From Pseudomonas fluorescens (lineage in GTDB: Bacteria; Pseudomonadota; Gammaproteobacteria; Pseudomonadales; Pseudomonadaceae): a stretch of 64,000 bases of DNA. Of this stretch, positions 17,972 to 26,729 are shown piece by piece. Under the pieces are notes generated by a model, which saw nothing but the letters and a program-made list of their open reading frames with translations, was not told the origin of the DNA and did not search any database. The translations under genes were made by a program, and so were the position numbers. The stretch spans positions 2,047,001 through 2,111,000 of the forward strand of contig NZ_CP015637.1 in the NCBI RefSeq assembly GCF_001708445.1. The letters are read 5' to 3'. The first letter of the stretch is position 1. Each line of letters starts with the position of its first letter.

Positions 17972-19095
17972 ACCAGGCAATTGAAGTCCTTCCTCCTACG
18001 TTGATGCAGCGTCATCGCCGGGCACTGGTCAGCGCTGTTTCAGTCGCCGCTTTGCTGGGCGTCTTAGGGGCTGGCGCCTGGTGGTGGAACCTGGGCCAAT
18101 ACTTGGAGGAAACCGATGATGCCTATGTGCGCGCCGACTGGGTGGCAATCAGCCCGCGGGTGGCCGGTTACGTCAGTGAGGTGCTGGTCGATGACAACCA
18201 GGCGGTCAAGGCTGGAGATGTGCTGGTGCGTATCGATGCACGGGATTACACCGAGCGCCTGCACAGTGCCGAGGCGCAGTTGCAGCAAGCACATGCGGCG
18301 GTCACCGCGCAGCAGGCACGCCTGGACACCTTGGACGCACAATTGAGCGAACAACAGCAACGCATCGTTCAAGCACGTGCAGCCCTCGACAGCGGTGAGG
18401 CTGAAGCGCGACGGGCGCATTTGGACTACCAGCGCTATCGCGACTTGGTGGCACAACAGGTGGCCAGCGCGCAGCACCTGGAAACCGTGAGCGCCAGCCA
18501 GGCCCAAGCCCTGGCGGCGCTGGCCCAGGCGCGTGCCCAGGTCGCGCGCCAGCAGGCGCAGGCGCAGGTTATCCAGGCACGTCGACAGCAAGCCCAGGCC
18601 CAGTTGCTCGAGCGCCAGGCGCATATTGGCGAAGCCCAGGCCAGCCTGGCCCTGGCCCGCAATGCCTTGGCCGATACCGCCATCCGTGCGCCCTTTGATG
18701 GCGTGGTCGGGCAACGCAAGGTGCGGCGCCAGCAATACGCAACGCCGGGTCTGCCGCTGTTGGCCGTGGTACCGGTGACCCAGGCTTATGTGATCGCCAA
18801 TTTCAAGGAGACCCAGCTGCAGCACATGGCACCGGGGCAGGCGGTGGAGATTGCGGTGGACAGCTTCAGTGGCCAGCACTGGCAGGGTGAAGTCCACAGC
18901 ATCGCCCCCGGTTCCGGCGCCGTGTTTGCGCTGTTGCCGCCAGACAACGCCACGGGCAATTTCACCAAGATCGTCCAGCGTTTTCCGGTGAAGATCCGCC
19001 TGGTGCAGCGGGGCGGCGCGAGCCCGCCGATCCTGCCGGGCATGTCGGTGATCGCCACGGTCGATACCCGTGGGGAGCGTGCCCATGGAGGCTGA
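17968..19095 (+). CDS. HlyD/EmrA-type membrane fusion protein
   Basis: A 375-residue periplasmic adaptor anchored by one N-terminal helix (residues 22-40, SAVSVAALLGVLGAGAWWW). The biotinyl-lipoyl half-motif VAGYVSEVLVDDNQAVKAGD is followed by a long alpha-hairpin rich in Gln and Ala (residues 95-225) and the second lipoyl half IRAPFDGVVGQRKV. The length and layout resemble E. coli EmrA. It overlaps both neighbours, showing tight coupling with the channel and the pump. Confidence 0.92.
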   Translation: MNQAIEVLPPTLMQRHRRALVSAVSVAALLGVLGAGAWWWNLGQYLEETDDAYVRADWVAISPRVAGYVSEVLVDDNQAVKAGDVLVRIDARDYTERLHSAEAQLQQAHAAVTAQQARLDTLDAQLSEQQQRIVQARAALDSGEAEARRAHLDYQRYRDLVAQQVASAQHLETVSASQAQALAALAQARAQVARQQAQAQVIQARRQQAQAQLLERQAHIGEAQASLALARNALADTAIRAPFDGVVGQRKVRRQQYATPGLPLLAVVPVTQAYVIANFKETQLQHMAPGQAVEIAVDSFSGQHWQGEVHSIAPGSGAVFALLPPDNATGNFTKIVQRFPVKIRLVQRGGASPPILPGMSVIATVDTRGERAHGG

Positions 19096-20605
19096 GGCGC
19101 ATTCGTCCCAGGTCTCGCTGCGTGCCTGGGTGGCCGTGATCGGCGGGCTGTTTGGTTGTTTCATGGCCGGCATGAACGTGCATGTCACCAGCGCCGCGCT
19201 GCCGGAAATCGAAGGCGCCCTGGGGGCGACGTTCGAGGAAGGCTCGTGGATTTCCACCGCGTACCTGGTGGCGGAAATCATCATGATCCCCCTCACGGCC
19301 TGGCTGGTGCAGGTGTTCTCGCTGCGCCGCGTGATGCTGGTGGGCTCGGGCCTGTTCCTGGTGGCGTCGGTCGCCTGTTCGCTGGCGCCAAACCTGCAAA
19401 CCATGATCGTGATCCGCGTGGTGCAGGGCGCGGCCGGGGCGGTGCTGATTCCGTTGTCGTTCCAACTGATCATCACCGAGTTGCCGGCTAGCAAGGTGCC
19501 GCTGGGCATGGCGCTGTTCAGCTTGGCCAATAGCGTGGCCCAGGCGGCCGGCCCTTCCATGGGCGGGTGGTTGACGGACATGTATTCCTGGCGCTGGATT
19601 TTCTACCTTCAACTCTTCCCCGGTATCGCGTTGCTGGCGGCGGTGGCCTGGTCCATCGATCGTCAGCCCATGCAACTGAAGCTGTTGCGCCAGGGCGATT
19701 GGTGGGGAATTGCCTGCATGGTGCTGGGCCTCGGTGCGCTGCAAATCGTGCTGGAGGAGGGGGGGCGCAAAGATTGGTTCGGCTCGCCGTTCATCGTGTG
19801 GATGACGTTGTTGGCGGTGGTGGGGTTGATCGGCTTTGTTGCCCGTCAGTTAGGAGGGCGGCACGGGTTTATCAACTTGCGGTTGCTGGGGCATTACAAC
19901 TTCGGGGTGGCCAGTGTGGCGATGTTCATTTTCGGCGCCAGCACCTTCGGCCTGGTGTTCCTGGTGCCCAATTACCTGTCGCAACTGCAGGACTACAACG
20001 CGCGGGAAATCGGGGTAAGCCTGATTCTCTACGGGCTGGTGCAACTGGTGATGGCGCCGTTCTTGCCACGGCTGATGAAGTGGCTGAGCGCCAAGCTGCT
20101 GGTCGCTTCGGGCTTCGCCATCATGGCGTTGGGCTGCTGGATGGGCGCCCATCTATCGACCGACAGTGCCAGCAATGTGATCGTGCCGTCGATCGTCGTG
20201 CGCGGCATCGGCCAGCCGCTGATCATGGTGGCCTTGTCAGTACTCGCCGTGCAGGGGTTGGCGAAGGCGGAGGCGGGCTCGGCGTCGGCGGTGTTTTCGA
20301 TGCTGCGCAACCTGGGTGGTGCCGTCGGCACGGCGCTGCTGGCGCAACTGGTGGTGGTGCGTGAGCGGGTGCATGCGGCACGCATCAATGAGTCAGTCAC
20401 GGTGTTCGACCCGGCCTTGCAGCAACGCTTGCCCGGTGAGGGTGTGTTGCAGGCGCAATTACCGGACCAGCAATGGGCCTTGCAGATATTGGATCAGGGC
20501 ATTCATCACCAGGCGTTCCTGATGGCCTACAGCGATGCGTTCTACCTGGCATGTGTGGCCTTGACGCTGTGTGCCGTGGCGGCGTTAATGTTGCGGCGCG
20601 GTTGA
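19085..20605 (+). CDS. DHA2-family MFS multidrug efflux pump (EmrB-like)
   Basis: A 506-residue, 14-helix major facilitator of the EmrB type. Loop 2-3 and helix 5 motifs are present (VFSLRRVMLVGS; AAGPSMGGWLTDMYSWRWIF, the family C-motif region). The start ATG 19085 has a GGGGAG site seven bases upstream and overlaps the adaptor gene by 11 bases. With the upstream channel and adaptor it makes a complete drug/proton antiport system spanning both membranes. Substrate range is unknown. Confidence 0.92.
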   Translation: MEAEAHSSQVSLRAWVAVIGGLFGCFMAGMNVHVTSAALPEIEGALGATFEEGSWISTAYLVAEIIMIPLTAWLVQVFSLRRVMLVGSGLFLVASVACSLAPNLQTMIVIRVVQGAAGAVLIPLSFQLIITELPASKVPLGMALFSLANSVAQAAGPSMGGWLTDMYSWRWIFYLQLFPGIALLAAVAWSIDRQPMQLKLLRQGDWWGIACMVLGLGALQIVLEEGGRKDWFGSPFIVWMTLLAVVGLIGFVARQLGGRHGFINLRLLGHYNFGVASVAMFIFGASTFGLVFLVPNYLSQLQDYNAREIGVSLILYGLVQLVMAPFLPRLMKWLSAKLLVASGFAIMALGCWMGAHLSTDSASNVIVPSIVVRGIGQPLIMVALSVLAVQGLAKAEAGSASAVFSMLRNLGGAVGTALLAQLVVVRERVHAARINESVTVFDPALQQRLPGEGVLQAQLPDQQWALQILDQGIHHQAFLMAYSDAFYLACVALTLCAVAALMLRRG

Positions 20606-20759
20606 ATCTCGACCCCAGTGAAGGCCCTCAAGAAAGTGATGCTTTTCGATCTTAAAAATCAATAGGTTGCGCGTTATTTAATGCATGCACTGCTTAAGGG
20701 AGTGGCACTGCGATTCGAGCCTGTTAGCCGAAACGCTTGAAAGGAAAAAAGTAGTGACG

Positions 20760-21794
20760 ATGCACAAAGTAATCTGGATGAAGCGTTACCGCGCAAGGTT
20801 GATTTTTGTCATCTGTCTCATCGTGGCTATCGCTTTGGTGGTTCTCGCGCGGCTTGACACTTATGGTCTGGATCGCAGGGCCAGCGAACCTTTTGCATTC
20901 GACGCAAATGGACTGCGCCTGGCCGGCACGCTCTGGCTTCCTGACCACGCAGCGACAGCGGCAGTCGTTCTGGTTCACGGAGATGGCCCCCAGGATCGCA
21001 CGTCGCAGCAAGGTTACGATCCCCTCATCAATGCGCTTCTCGATGCAGGTATCGCGGTTGCTTCGTGGGATAAACCAGGCATTGGGGCGTCGCAGGGGAA
21101 TTGGCTCAGCCAGTCCATGGCTGATCGCTACGTGAACGCGCGCAGCGCGTTGTCCGCCTTGCGCAGTAAGCTGCAAGGAATCCCTGTCGGTGCGCTTGGG
21201 TTTTCTCAAGCCGGCTGGGTACTGCCCCGATTTGCGTCGGGTGAGGCGGACTTTCTTGTGCTTGTCGGAGGTGCGGTATCCTGGCAACGGCAAGGTGATT
21301 ATTACACTCGGACGCGGTTGCAACGCACAGGGATGTCCGAGCGTGACATTGACACAACGATGGCTGAGATGGCCGCCGCCGATGACCGCTTGTTTGCCTC
21401 TTCGCAGGTGCCGTCGGCTGCTCTTCTGGACGGTATAAGCCCAGAGCGCTGGGCTTTTGTACGGCGAAATGTGCACGAAGATGCGACCAGCGCCTTGAAA
21501 AAACTCGATATACCGCTCCTTGCGTTGTGGGGGGCGGACGATCTGAATGTCGATCCCGAAGCCAACCCAGCCCTCTATCGAAAGACAGTTGGGGGCAACC
21601 ATCCAGCCAACCGGATTGAAGTCATACCGGATGCAACTCATGGGCTACTGAGGGCGGCGTCTTACAACACCCAACTCACCAGCGAATGGTCCTGGTTCAC
21701 CACGATGAGGTTCCTGATGGAAAGTCGTCATGCCTACGCACCAGGCGCCCTTGAAACGATAAACGAGTGGGTTCATGCAAGATCCGGCCAGTAG
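20760..21794 (+). CDS. Membrane-anchored alpha/beta hydrolase
   Basis: A 344-residue serine hydrolase with an N-terminal membrane helix (residues 12-35, ARLIFVICLIVAIALVVLA), so the catalytic domain is probably periplasmic. The oxyanion region is VVLVHGDGPQDRTSQQG, the nucleophile elbow GFSQAG, the acid region LALWGADDLNVD, and a histidine follows in DATHGLL. An AAGGA site stands about 13 bases from the ATG. No operon partner is obvious; the next gene is on the other strand. Substrate not predictable. Codon use is slightly less GC-rich than the efflux operon. Confidence 0.78.
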   Translation: MHKVIWMKRYRARLIFVICLIVAIALVVLARLDTYGLDRRASEPFAFDANGLRLAGTLWLPDHAATAAVVLVHGDGPQDRTSQQGYDPLINALLDAGIAVASWDKPGIGASQGNWLSQSMADRYVNARSALSALRSKLQGIPVGALGFSQAGWVLPRFASGEADFLVLVGGAVSWQRQGDYYTRTRLQRTGMSERDIDTTMAEMAAADDRLFASSQVPSAALLDGISPERWAFVRRNVHEDATSALKKLDIPLLALWGADDLNVDPEANPALYRKTVGGNHPANRIEVIPDATHGLLRAASYNTQLTSEWSWFTTMRFLMESRHAYAPGALETINEWVHARSGQ

Positions 21795-21857
21795 ATGCGC
21801 TGGCTGCTAGCAGTTCGACTGCATGCGGCCAACCACTCGGCAAGCGATGCAGGAGCA

Positions 21858-22391
21858 TCAAGGGTTTTGATTGTCGAGGTGCCGTTTAAACGCGTCGAGC
21901 GCAGTAACAATCAGAGGGCCTATCACCGGGTCGGTGGTGATGCCCTCGGCGCTCAACTCGCTGGACAGGAGGTTAACCGACATCGACGCCTCCTCGATGA
22001 CGCGGGCGGACATCGTATCCAGGACCAGCCGCAATGCGGCTTGCGCATGACTGGCTCTGGGTGAAGCGTTGAAAAGCGCGACAGGCTTGCCTGGGAACTC
22101 TTCACTGCTCACGAGCCAATCGAGCATGTTTTTGAATGCGCCGGGAATACCTCGAGCGTACTCGGGGCATGAAAACAACAGCCCATCCGCTTGCCCGATA
22201 ATTGAGCGTAACTCGATGATTGTCTCGGGGGGATCCTCGAGCAGATCCGGGTTGAAGTGAGGCAATTTACCGATACCGTCGTACTGTGCGACCGATACCC
22301 CTTCGGGGCATAGACGCTCCGCTGCTTGTAGCAAAATTGAGTTGGAGGAGGCCTGACGCAGACTTCCCGAGACAGCAAGCAAACGCACCAT
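21858..22391 (-). CDS. NADPH-dependent FMN reductase (ChrR/azoreductase-like)
   Basis: A 177-residue flavodoxin-fold reductase. The FMN phosphate loop reads SGSLRQASSN at residues 8-17, and the isoalloxazine-side motif is PEYARGIPGAFKNMLDWL near residues 75-92. Family members reduce quinones, chromate or azo compounds with NAD(P)H. It stands alone on the minus strand, about 260 bp from the GlxA-type regulator further upstream on the same strand. A physiological substrate cannot be named. Confidence 0.85.
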   Translation of the reverse strand: MVRLLAVSGSLRQASSNSILLQAAERLCPEGVSVAQYDGIGKLPHFNPDLLEDPPETIIELRSIIGQADGLLFSCPEYARGIPGAFKNMLDWLVSSEEFPGKPVALFNASPRASHAQAALRLVLDTMSARVIEEASMSVNLLSSELSAEGITTDPVIGPLIVTALDAFKRHLDNQNP

Positions 22392-22650
22392 TTCAGCACC
22401 GTTCGTGGTTCATCAATCGGTGAAGTTTCGCACGAGCCGAACCACATGCACCATTGCGGCATAGCCATGCGGCAATGGACATCTTCTTCCCGCTTGCGGC
22501 TACGAACGAATGTGTTTACAGGATGAAAATCTATTCGTTGGATTCAGGGAGAGGGTTGGTCGGATGTATAGGTGCACCCGTCATCGCACCGAGCGCATAA
22601 GCAGGGACAGCAAAGCCCGCTTGGCTGACGCTGGCGTGCAAGTCTGCGGG

Positions 22651-23613
22651 CTACTGGCGCAGTTGTTTTGGGGAGGCGTTCAACAGGCGGCGCATAAGTC
22701 GCCGTAGGGCCGTGGCATCCTGGTATCCCACCTGTTCGGCGATAGATTCAACAGAATATCTGCTGGTTTCCAGCAGCACACGGGCCCGGTTGAGTTGCAC
22801 ACGCTGGATCAAATATTGGGTTGAAAGGCCGGTAGCTTTTCGAAGGTGTCGGGACAGCGTTCGCTCAGACATGCCGGCGTACGCTGCAAGGCTCGGGACA
22901 CTGGGCGGATGGGGCAGGCATGTTTCGATGTAGGCGGTGAGGTTAGCGACCAGTGTATTGCCCTGGGCCATGATTGCTGGGTTGATGAAGGGGGTCTGTA
23001 GCTGTCGGCCGGCGAGCAGAAGCGCTTTGCCCACATAGTCGGCGAGCTCCGGCGACAAGCGTCTACGCAGCAGGTGCAGCATCAGGTCAGTTTGCGCGAA
23101 GGCCGCGCCTGCGGTCGTCAAGGGTGGGTCGCAGAGCACCATGACGTTGGGGTCGACAATGCAGTCAGACGCGATGCTCGACAGCCAAGGGGCGAGCCAC
23201 CAGGAGGTCGTTACCTGTCGACCATCGAGTAATCCTGCGGCATGCAGGAGAAAGACCGCCGAGCACGACGCTGCAATCTCCCTGCCTTTATCCGCATGAG
23301 CCTTCAGCGCCGGCAGTATCTGACGCACCCAGTCTTCCTCAAGACGCTGCAGCAGCGTGTCGAAGTCGCTGATGCCAAGGCCTGGAATGACCCAGCAGGA
23401 GTTGTCCTCGACGTCTGTTGTCAGTTCGTCAACCAACAGGTGCATGCCGTGCCCTAGCGCAACCAGCCCCGACTGCGGCCCACAAACTCGCCAGCGTGGC
23501 ACGGCAAGGCCGTGCCGTTGCGCAAGTGTTGCGGCGGTGCCGAGGATGTCCAGGGTCGCTGCGACGCTTGAAGCGAACGCCCCAGGAAAGATGAGAATAG
23601 TGAAATCGTACAT
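22651..23613 (-). CDS. GlxA-type transcriptional regulator (DJ-1-like domain + AraC HTH)
   Basis: A regulator of 320 residues from ATG 23613; a GTG twelve codons earlier (23649) is an alternative and neither has a strong ribosome site. The N-terminal DJ-1-like domain (YDFTILIFPGAFASSVAATL) has the elbow AASCSAVFLLHAAGLLDG. The C-terminal AraC module shows LAAYAGMSERTLSRHLRKAT and SIAEQVGYQDATALRRLM. It is divergent from the tautomerase gene with under 100 bp between the starts, so it may control it. Confidence 0.82.
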   Translation of the reverse strand: MYDFTILIFPGAFASSVAATLDILGTAATLAQRHGLAVPRWRVCGPQSGLVALGHGMHLLVDELTTDVEDNSCWVIPGLGISDFDTLLQRLEEDWVRQILPALKAHADKGREIAASCSAVFLLHAAGLLDGRQVTTSWWLAPWLSSIASDCIVDPNVMVLCDPPLTTAGAAFAQTDLMLHLLRRRLSPELADYVGKALLLAGRQLQTPFINPAIMAQGNTLVANLTAYIETCLPHPPSVPSLAAYAGMSERTLSRHLRKATGLSTQYLIQRVQLNRARVLLETSRYSVESIAEQVGYQDATALRRLMRRLLNASPKQLRQ

Positions 23614-23708
23614 TGTCCGATTGTGCCCGAAAACAGACGAATCGGTCACTTATGCGCTGAAGAGATAACTGGCCCAATGGCGTTTCCAGTTAACAATGAG
23701 GTTTCGCC

Positions 23709-24146
23709 ATGCCAAACATTCTGATCAAAGTGCCTACCGGAGCTTTCAATCAACCACAGCGCCAACAGCTGCTTCGAAGCGTGAGCGATGTGGCAATGGT
23801 TAACGAGCATATGGGCGATGCCCCTCAACAGCGTGCGTTGTGCTGGGTGCTCATCGAGGAAGTTCAGGCTGATGAATGGCTGTGTGGGGGCGTTGCTCCT
23901 CATGCCCGGTTTGTCCCATGCATGGTCGTCGTCAAGGTACCTGCCGGCGTTCTGGATGCGCCGATGCGCCAGCGCTACGTGCGTGAACTGCATGGCGCAC
24001 TACAATCGAGCCAGGCAGTGGGGGATCAGCGCCAGTTGCTGAGCTCAATACAGATCCAGGAGGTTGTTGACGGAACCTGGGGGGCGAATGGTGATATTTG
24101 GCATTTGGCCGACTTCACCCGTGCAGCCGGATACGGGCATCTATAG
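23709..24146 (+). CDS. Fused tautomerase-superfamily protein (Pro-1)
   Basis: A 145-residue protein beginning MPNILIKVP; after Met removal Pro1 would be the general base, the hallmark of the 4-oxalocrotonate tautomerase superfamily. A second copy of the beta-alpha-beta unit starts near residue 67 (VPCMVVVKVPAGVLDAP), so it is a fused dimer-length subunit like cis-CaaD and related members (about 150 aa). It is transcribed divergently from a GlxA-type regulator. Substrate is unknown; the family assignment rests on Pro-1, length and the internal duplication. Confidence 0.7.
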   Translation: MPNILIKVPTGAFNQPQRQQLLRSVSDVAMVNEHMGDAPQQRALCWVLIEEVQADEWLCGGVAPHARFVPCMVVVKVPAGVLDAPMRQRYVRELHGALQSSQAVGDQRQLLSSIQIQEVVDGTWGANGDIWHLADFTRAAGYGHL

Positions 24147-24550
24147 GCCCTCCAGACAGCTTACATCTGAACCTCCATGTCTTCTTCCGTGCCCCTGTCT
24201 TCAGTTGAAATGTCGTCACCGTCACCGGCGGCGTCAGCCCCGAGGCATCCGAAAGTGCCTCACTTCGAGGCTGGAAAACATCTACGGAGGCGGGGGCGAT
24301 TCACTGGGCGAGCCACGTACTTTCTTCGTACGGGCCAGTGTCGGGTTCTGACTCTGGGAGGAAGGAGAAAAGTCGCAGCACCACGCTGTGTTTTTTTTCG
24401 CGTATCGATCCGATCTCCTACCGATCAGTCGGCGATTTGATGCCGACTGGAGGAACTGAATCAGACATGTCCGCCACACAGAGGTTGCCTGCATTCCCTT
24501 ATTGGAAGCCGGTGAACCCTGTAATACAGCCGGACTGGAGATTCAAAAAA
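24147..24550. other. Gene-poor leader upstream of the Hrp-like locus
   Basis: About 400 bp without a supported gene. A plus-strand frame from 24177 to 24440 (87 codons, Ser/Pro-rich start) has no good ribosome site and resembles nothing recognised. The region ends with an HrpL-type promoter at 24452-24480 directed at the gene starting at 24551. Confidence 0.55.
24452..24480 (+). promoter_or_regulatory. hrp box (HrpL sigma-factor promoter) upstream of the CKPDPCY-repeat gene
   Basis: GGAACT, 16 bases, then CCACACA. The HrpL consensus is GGAACC-N15/16-CCACNNA, so only the last base of the -35 part differs. It ends 70 bases before ATG 24551, a normal distance for hrp-controlled effectors, and makes earlier in-frame starts (24338, 24440, 24467) unlikely for the transcript it drives. 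Confidence 0.6.
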
Positions 24551-25762
24551 ATGGCGGTATCAGCCCTCGATAAATCCGTGTCTCATTCGCCCCCTAATTC
24601 GTCGTCCTCCAAAGCCGAGACCAAGGTCAAGGACACTGTCACCTCCCAGGGTGATGGGCAAAAAGGCGCACGTATCGCATTCAACCCGGGCGGCGACAAA
24701 CCTGGCAAATTGTTTGCCAACAAAGAGCTTGCCCAGCACCGAGAAAGTGGGAGCGGGGCGCAGGGTGAAAGTCGACAGACACCGGCGTCTGGGACCCTCA
24801 GCCAAATCACGCAAAAAATGAAGGGCTGGTGCGGTGGGCAGCGACCGCCCAAGCCGGTCCCGTGCAAGCCCGACCCTTGCTACAGCAAACCACCGAAGCC
24901 GCCCAAGCCGGTCCCCTGCAAGCCCGACCCTTGCTACAGCAAGCCGCCGGAGCGACCTACGCCGTGCAAGCCTGACCCTTGCTACGGCAAACCACCGAAG
25001 CCGCCCAAGCCGGTCCCCTGCAAGCCCGACCCTTGCTACAGCAAGCCACCAGAGCGACCTACGCCCTGCAAGCCTGACCCTTGCTACAGCAAGCCACCAG
25101 AGCGGCCTACGCCGTGCAAGCCCGACCCTTGCTACAGCAAGCCGCCGGTGCGCCCCACGCCCTGCAAGCCTGATCCTTGCTACGGCCACAAGCCCGACCC
25201 TGCGTACTCACAGAAGAGCAACGACGATCTGGCACGCCAGCTGTTGAACAACTTCGATGCCTTCAAGGATCCGAAAACGCCGTGGTTCGTCACCACGCAG
25301 GGTCTTTCGGACATGGCCAACAAGCCGTTGACCGGTAACCCCGCCCAGGATCAGAACATCCGCCTGGCGCGTGAGCTGTTAAGGCGCCCGGAAGTGGTGA
25401 ACGCATTGGATCGACACAGCTCCACCGGCGCGCTGGATGGCCTGATCGACCGGCAAAAAATTCAGATGACCCTCAGCAGCCAAAGTCCTTTGAAATACCA
25501 GGATGACTCGCGGTTGGCGCAAGAGATGCTCGAGCATTTCGAGGGATTGAAGGACCCGGCCAACCCGGGCTTCATCAGCATCGACAAGTTGCACGGGCTC
25601 GCCTCGTGGCCGACGAGCGATCCGGTTCATGGACGCCTGGCCTGGATTGCGCAGGAAGTCCTCAAGCGCTCCGAGGTGAAGGAAAACATGGACGGTGGGG
25701 ATTACTGGGGCAAGGACGGCTGGATTCACTGGGACACATTGCGCCAGATGTCCCGCGGATAA
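24551..25762 (+). CDS. Putative type III secreted protein: Cys/Pro repeats + HrpF/NolX-like domain
   Basis: A 403-residue protein with no N-terminal signal peptide. The first 95 residues are Ser/Thr/Lys-rich and look disordered, as in type III substrates. Residues about 98-222 hold seven copies of CKPDPCY separated by SKPP, ERPTP or KPPKPVP. The last 180 residues contain two helical units of the pattern LARQLLNNFDAFKDP / LAQEMLEHFEGLKDP, each followed by a turn and an A-x-E-[LV]-L-[RK]-R helix; this recalls repeats in HrpF/NolX/HrpK translocon-type proteins. The hrp box sets the start at 24551. The function is not known; harpin or translocator-like activity is a guess. Confidence 0.6.
   Translation: MAVSALDKSVSHSPPNSSSSKAETKVKDTVTSQGDGQKGARIAFNPGGDKPGKLFANKELAQHRESGSGAQGESRQTPASGTLSQITQKMKGWCGGQRPPKPVPCKPDPCYSKPPKPPKPVPCKPDPCYSKPPERPTPCKPDPCYGKPPKPPKPVPCKPDPCYSKPPERPTPCKPDPCYSKPPERPTPCKPDPCYSKPPVRPTPCKPDPCYGHKPDPAYSQKSNDDLARQLLNNFDAFKDPKTPWFVTTQGLSDMANKPLTGNPAQDQNIRLARELLRRPEVVNALDRHSSTGALDGLIDRQKIQMTLSSQSPLKYQDDSRLAQEMLEHFEGLKDPANPGFISIDKLHGLASWPTSDPVHGRLAWIAQEVLKRSEVKENMDGGDYWGKDGWIHWDTLRQMSRG
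24843..25205 (+). repeat. Tandem coding repeat encoding CKPDPCY units
   Basis: A 48-54-bp unit centred on TGCAAGCCCGACCCTTGCTAC recurs seven times, plus a degenerate final HKPDPAY copy. Two spacer classes alternate (KPPKPVP and ERPTP). The near-identical DNA copies, some differing at only one or two third positions, suggest recent expansion by slippage or unequal recombination. Confidence 0.9.
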
Positions 25763-25838
25763 ACGTGCACCGCAGAGTAATTCATTGAGCGGGAGAATCG
25801 CCACGAACCCCTCGTGGCGCATTCCCTTGGGGGGCCCT

Positions 25839-26189
25839 ATGACTTCGACTTCGTTCAACGCTGGTCAGTCTGGATACCGACAGTCTGCCAGCGATCAAAC
25901 CCATGCGGAGGCTCAAGAGCCCACTTGCGACAAAGCCCCCGCGCAAATACTCCATGCTTATGAGACCCAGCGCATGAAGGACTTTGCCGGTCAGCGCAGG
26001 TTCCAGGCGCCAGTGGCTGACGATTTTGCCCGAGGCATGCTTGCGCCCGGCCAGGAACTTGGAAGGGACGCTCAACCCCTGGCGTCGCTTCGTGGTGTCA
26101 TGGTCTCGGTGATGATTGGGCTGAGGTCCATGTGCAGTGGGCAAAAGGCCGAAAACAACCGCGCGGCGCCTCCTCACGACCGCGACTGA
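25839..26189 (+). CDS. Small hypothetical protein in the hrp-box locus
   Basis: A 116-residue protein starting at ATG 25839 with a G-rich TTGGGGGG site just upstream. It follows the repeat protein by 76 bases on the same strand and could share its transcript. The N-terminus (MTSTSFNAGQSGYRQSASDQ) is Ser/Gln/Thr-rich without a signal peptide, as in type III substrates; the C-terminal half has one mildly hydrophobic helix (LASLRGVMVSVMIGLRSM). No family recognised. It could be a small secreted protein or a chaperone, though chaperones are usually more acidic. Confidence 0.5.
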   Translation: MTSTSFNAGQSGYRQSASDQTHAEAQEPTCDKAPAQILHAYETQRMKDFAGQRRFQAPVADDFARGMLAPGQELGRDAQPLASLRGVMVSVMIGLRSMCSGQKAENNRAAPPHDRD

Positions 26190-26244
26190 TCGGCCATCGT
26201 GGTGCGTGCGTTTACATGCTGTCATCGCTATTCGCTCGTCCCCC

Positions 26245-26272
26245 GGAACTATTGCGATCGCCCAGCCACACA
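26245..26272 (+). promoter_or_regulatory. Second hrp box, upstream of the split HrpF/NolX-like gene
   Basis: GGAACT, 15 bases, CCACACA: again one change from the HrpL consensus, and identical in both half-sites to the box at 24452. It ends 93 bases before ATG 26366. Two such boxes within 1.8 kb are unlikely to be chance. Confidence 0.6.
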
Positions 26273-26365
26273 TCGGTGGCTTGACTGGTATCCATCCGCG
26301 GATCTCGGCCACCTTGGCAGTGGGCGCCAGACAAGCTCGGATCTGGAAAAAGTTGGAGATAATGC

Positions 26366-26728
26366 ATGAAAATTGATGGTGCAATACCTCTCGGGCGGCC
26401 AGCGGCCATGGGAGGGGCAGAGGTGCAACCGGTTTTGCCGGCGCCCGTTGTTCACACGCCGTGCGAGGAACCCAGTCTCGCACCGGATGCGCGGCCACGG
26501 CGTCCGGTGCTGTTGCGTGGGGCCTTGTCGGCGTTGCGCTACCAGGCATTACAAAATCCACCGGCTGCGCGCGCGAATACGGTCCCACCCGGTCCTCACT
26601 CCACCGATAGCCAGTTGGCGGGCGAGCTGGAGAAAAACTTTGGTGAATTGCACTCGTTTTTCAAGGAAGGGCGCCTGACGCAGTCGTCCTTGCATCGCAT
26701 CGCTGCTGAAGCGTTGAGGGGAGAGTAA
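26366..26728 (+). CDS. Hrp-like locus protein, N-terminal part of a split gene
   Basis: A 120-codon frame starting at ATG 26366 with GGAGA six bases upstream. Residues 1-75 are Pro/Ala/Arg-rich with no signal peptide. Residues 80-115 (QLAGELEKNFGELHSFFKEG) match the first half of the helical repeat in the 24551 gene, whose second half would continue beyond the TAA at 26726. The continuation is found at once in another frame (26730-27278). So this is probably the 5' piece of a gene broken by an indel between about 26700 and 26740, or a pair of translationally coupled cistrons. Confidence 0.55.
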   Translation: MKIDGAIPLGRPAAMGGAEVQPVLPAPVVHTPCEEPSLAPDARPRRPVLLRGALSALRYQALQNPPAARANTVPPGPHSTDSQLAGELEKNFGELHSFFKEGRLTQSSLHRIAAEALRGE

Positions 26729-26729
26729 T

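Noticed and set aside
20685..20759. Earlier start for the membrane-anchored hydrolase
   Set aside because: The extra residues are polar and precede the AAGGA site that serves ATG 20760.
24177..24440. Possible small Ser/Pro-rich effector upstream of the first hrp box
   Set aside because: It precedes the hrp box and so cannot be driven by it, has no clear ribosome site, and its second half is Arg-rich random-looking sequence.
24338..24550. Longer N-terminus (starts at 24338, 24440 or 24467) for the Cys-repeat protein
   Set aside because: The hrp box overlaps or follows these starts; the first ATG after the box is 24551.
24840..25210. CRISPR-like regular repeats
   Set aside because: The repeats are in frame, encode CKPDPCY units without unique spacers, and lie inside a coding gene.
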